From the NCBI GenBank assembly GCA_903970355.1, contig CAJCIF010000427.1, positions 1 to 14,455 on the forward strand: 14,455 nucleotides of DNA, read 5' to 3'. Of the stretch, positions 13,243 through 14,455 are shown piece after piece (the first letter of the stretch is position 1; each line of letters opens with the position of its first letter). The stretch is from Actinomycetota bacterium (GTDB lineage: Bacteria; Cyanobacteriota; Vampirovibrionia; Obscuribacterales; Obscuribacteraceae). The notes beneath the pieces were generated by a model, which saw only the letters and a program-made list of their open reading frames with translations, was not told where the DNA came from and searched no databases. The position numbers and the translations under genes were made by a program.

Positions 13243-14455
13243 ATGCAAACGACCGACAAAAAGACGGCGTCCCGCAATAACAATTTGTCGAATCTGATCG
13301 ATCAGTTCGAACGCCGCAGTCCGCAGCAATCATTTCTTTCTTTTGGCAAAGACAAGAAGAAGAGCCTTCCATATAAGGAACTTCTGCATCAAATCAGAAG
13401 ATTTTCGGCTGGATTGAAGAAGGAAGGAATTGAAAAGCAGGATGTGGTGCTCTTGCTTTCTGTTAATACTCCGAGTTTATTCATTTCAGCTCTATCGGTG
13501 ATTTACACCGGTGCCATCTGCGTACCTGTAGATCCTCAATCCAGCGATGAGGTGCTAACCCACATAGTCAATGACTGCAAACCAAAGTTGGCGCTTGCAG
13601 ATAGCAAAGGTTCTGATCGATTGCGCAAGTTGAAACTTGGCAAGAAAATGCCGATTTGGAGCCTGGATGATGACGATGAGGAAAAAGACCCTAATAATTG
13701 GCAAGCACGGATGAGCAGGGCCACCCACGCTACTGAGATTGACGAAAACGATCGGGCCGTTATCTTTTACACCTCTGGAACATCAGGCATGCCAAAAGGC
13801 GTACCGCTCACACATGCAAATTTGATGTCCCAGGTAGAGGCAATTCATAAAACTAAGATAGTACATACGGGAGATCGACTGTTATTTCCGCTGCCGCTCT
13901 TCCATGTTTATCCTTTTATGGTTTTTCTGTGCGCGCTGTCATTAGGCATTCCAATAATTCTTCCTAAATCAACAACCGGTCCGGAAATCATGCGTGGATT
14001 GAAAGAAGGGGAAGCAACTTTACTGTTGTCCGTGCCCAGACTTTTGCGTGCCCTTTACAGTGCTATTGAAAAGAAATTCCGCGAGCATAAATTCAGTAGC
14101 GCAATTTTTGATGGAGGACGGTTCTTATCAGAATTCGTTTTTGCATCTACAAGATTCAACATTGGCAAGACCTTGTTTAGCAAAGTGCACGAACAATTTC
14201 CGAAGTTACGATTATTCATCTGCGGCGGTGCCGCTTTAGATCCGGAACTAGCCCGTAACCTGAGAGCTCTCGGTTGGCAGACAGCGGTTGGTTACGGTTT
14301 GACTGAAACAGCTCCACTACTGACATTGCGAATGCCGAACAATACAGATCTTGAAAGCGCAGGCAAAGTGATTCCAGGCGTAGAACTGCGTATACAAAAG
14401 GTGGAAGAAGGGCCTGAAGAAGATAAAAACGCAATAGACAAAAACACGAAAGGGA
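13243..14455 (+). CDS. Acyl-CoA synthetase (AMP-forming), 3' end cut off
   Basis: The frame runs from ATG 13243 to the window edge: 404 residues without a stop, so the gene is partial. It belongs to the ANL adenylating family: the phosphate-binding loop is YTSGTSGMPKGVPLTH (176-191), the second motif region includes FICGGAALDPE (325-335), and YGLTETAP is at 351-358. The overall pattern fits long-chain fatty-acid CoA ligases, which activate acyl chains via acyl-AMP in the cytosol. An Asp/Glu-rich insert (LDDDDEEKDP, 141-150) and an acidic/basic stretch near residue 387 are unusual. Because the C-terminus is outside the window, a fusion to an acyltransferase (as in Aas) cannot be excluded. ATG 13243 is the first start codon after an in-frame stop at 13207; no good ribosome binding site precedes it. 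It follows the SLH gene by 71 nt. Confidence 0.9.
   Translation, partial: MQTTDKKTASRNNNLSNLIDQFERRSPQQSFLSFGKDKKKSLPYKELLHQIRRFSAGLKKEGIEKQDVVLLLSVNTPSLFISALSVIYTGAICVPVDPQSSDEVLTHIVNDCKPKLALADSKGSDRLRKLKLGKKMPIWSLDDDDEEKDPNNWQARMSRATHATEIDENDRAVIFYTSGTSGMPKGVPLTHANLMSQVEAIHKTKIVHTGDRLLFPLPLFHVYPFMVFLCALSLGIPIILPKSTTGPEIMRGLKEGEATLLLSVPRLLRALYSAIEKKFREHKFSSAIFDGGRFLSEFVFASTRFNIGKTLFSKVHEQFPKLRLFICGGAALDPELARNLRALGWQTAVGYGLTETAPLLTLRMPNNTDLESAGKVIPGVELRIQKVEEGPEEDKNAIDKNTKG

Overview
The window looks like bacterial chromosome from a Gram-negative-type (two-membrane) organism with moderate GC content. A lipobox-bearing lipoprotein with SLH domains, several exported TPR proteins, a cyanobacterial-type (DesC-like) three-histidine-box desaturase and two HIP1-type octamers (GCGATCGC) together suggest the cyanobacterial lineage, most likely a non-photosynthetic relative (Vampirovibrionia/Melainabacteria, Obscuribacter-like). 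That placement is inference; no ribosomal RNA or other phylogenetic marker is present.

Layout. 1-462: leader region with a possible 70-residue small protein, a perfect 8-bp hairpin and a weak promoter. 463-2846 (+): aspartate kinase with eroded ACT domains, a small membrane protein with a PH-like domain, and an unrecognised 143-residue protein. 2848-3929 (-): a double-ACT (GcvR-like) protein whose stop codon overlaps the start of peptide deformylase (TAATG). 4072-6415 (+): an exported TPR protein followed after 10 nt by an exported strictosidine-synthase/APMAP-like beta-propeller. 6412-12170 (-): reading in the direction of transcription, a patatin-like phospholipase, a 461-nt gene-free gap, a membrane-anchored TPR protein, an 8-TM PAS histidine kinase, an overlapping exported thioredoxin-like protein, and an acyl-lipid/acyl-CoA desaturase. 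12314 to the right edge (+): a lipidated coiled-coil SLH protein and the first 404 residues of an acyl-CoA synthetase cut by the window end.

Two themes recur. The first is lipid and envelope biology: desaturase, patatin hydrolase, fatty acyl-CoA ligase, SLH lipoprotein and exported TPR proteins. The second is amino-acid and one-carbon metabolism: aspartokinase, ACT-domain regulator and deformylase. The most testable idea is that the overlapping histidine kinase and periplasmic CPIC thioredoxin form a redox-sensing pair, because the kinase has two cysteines (CX4C) in a loop predicted to face the periplasm. No CRISPR array, tRNA, rRNA, transposase or phage gene was seen.
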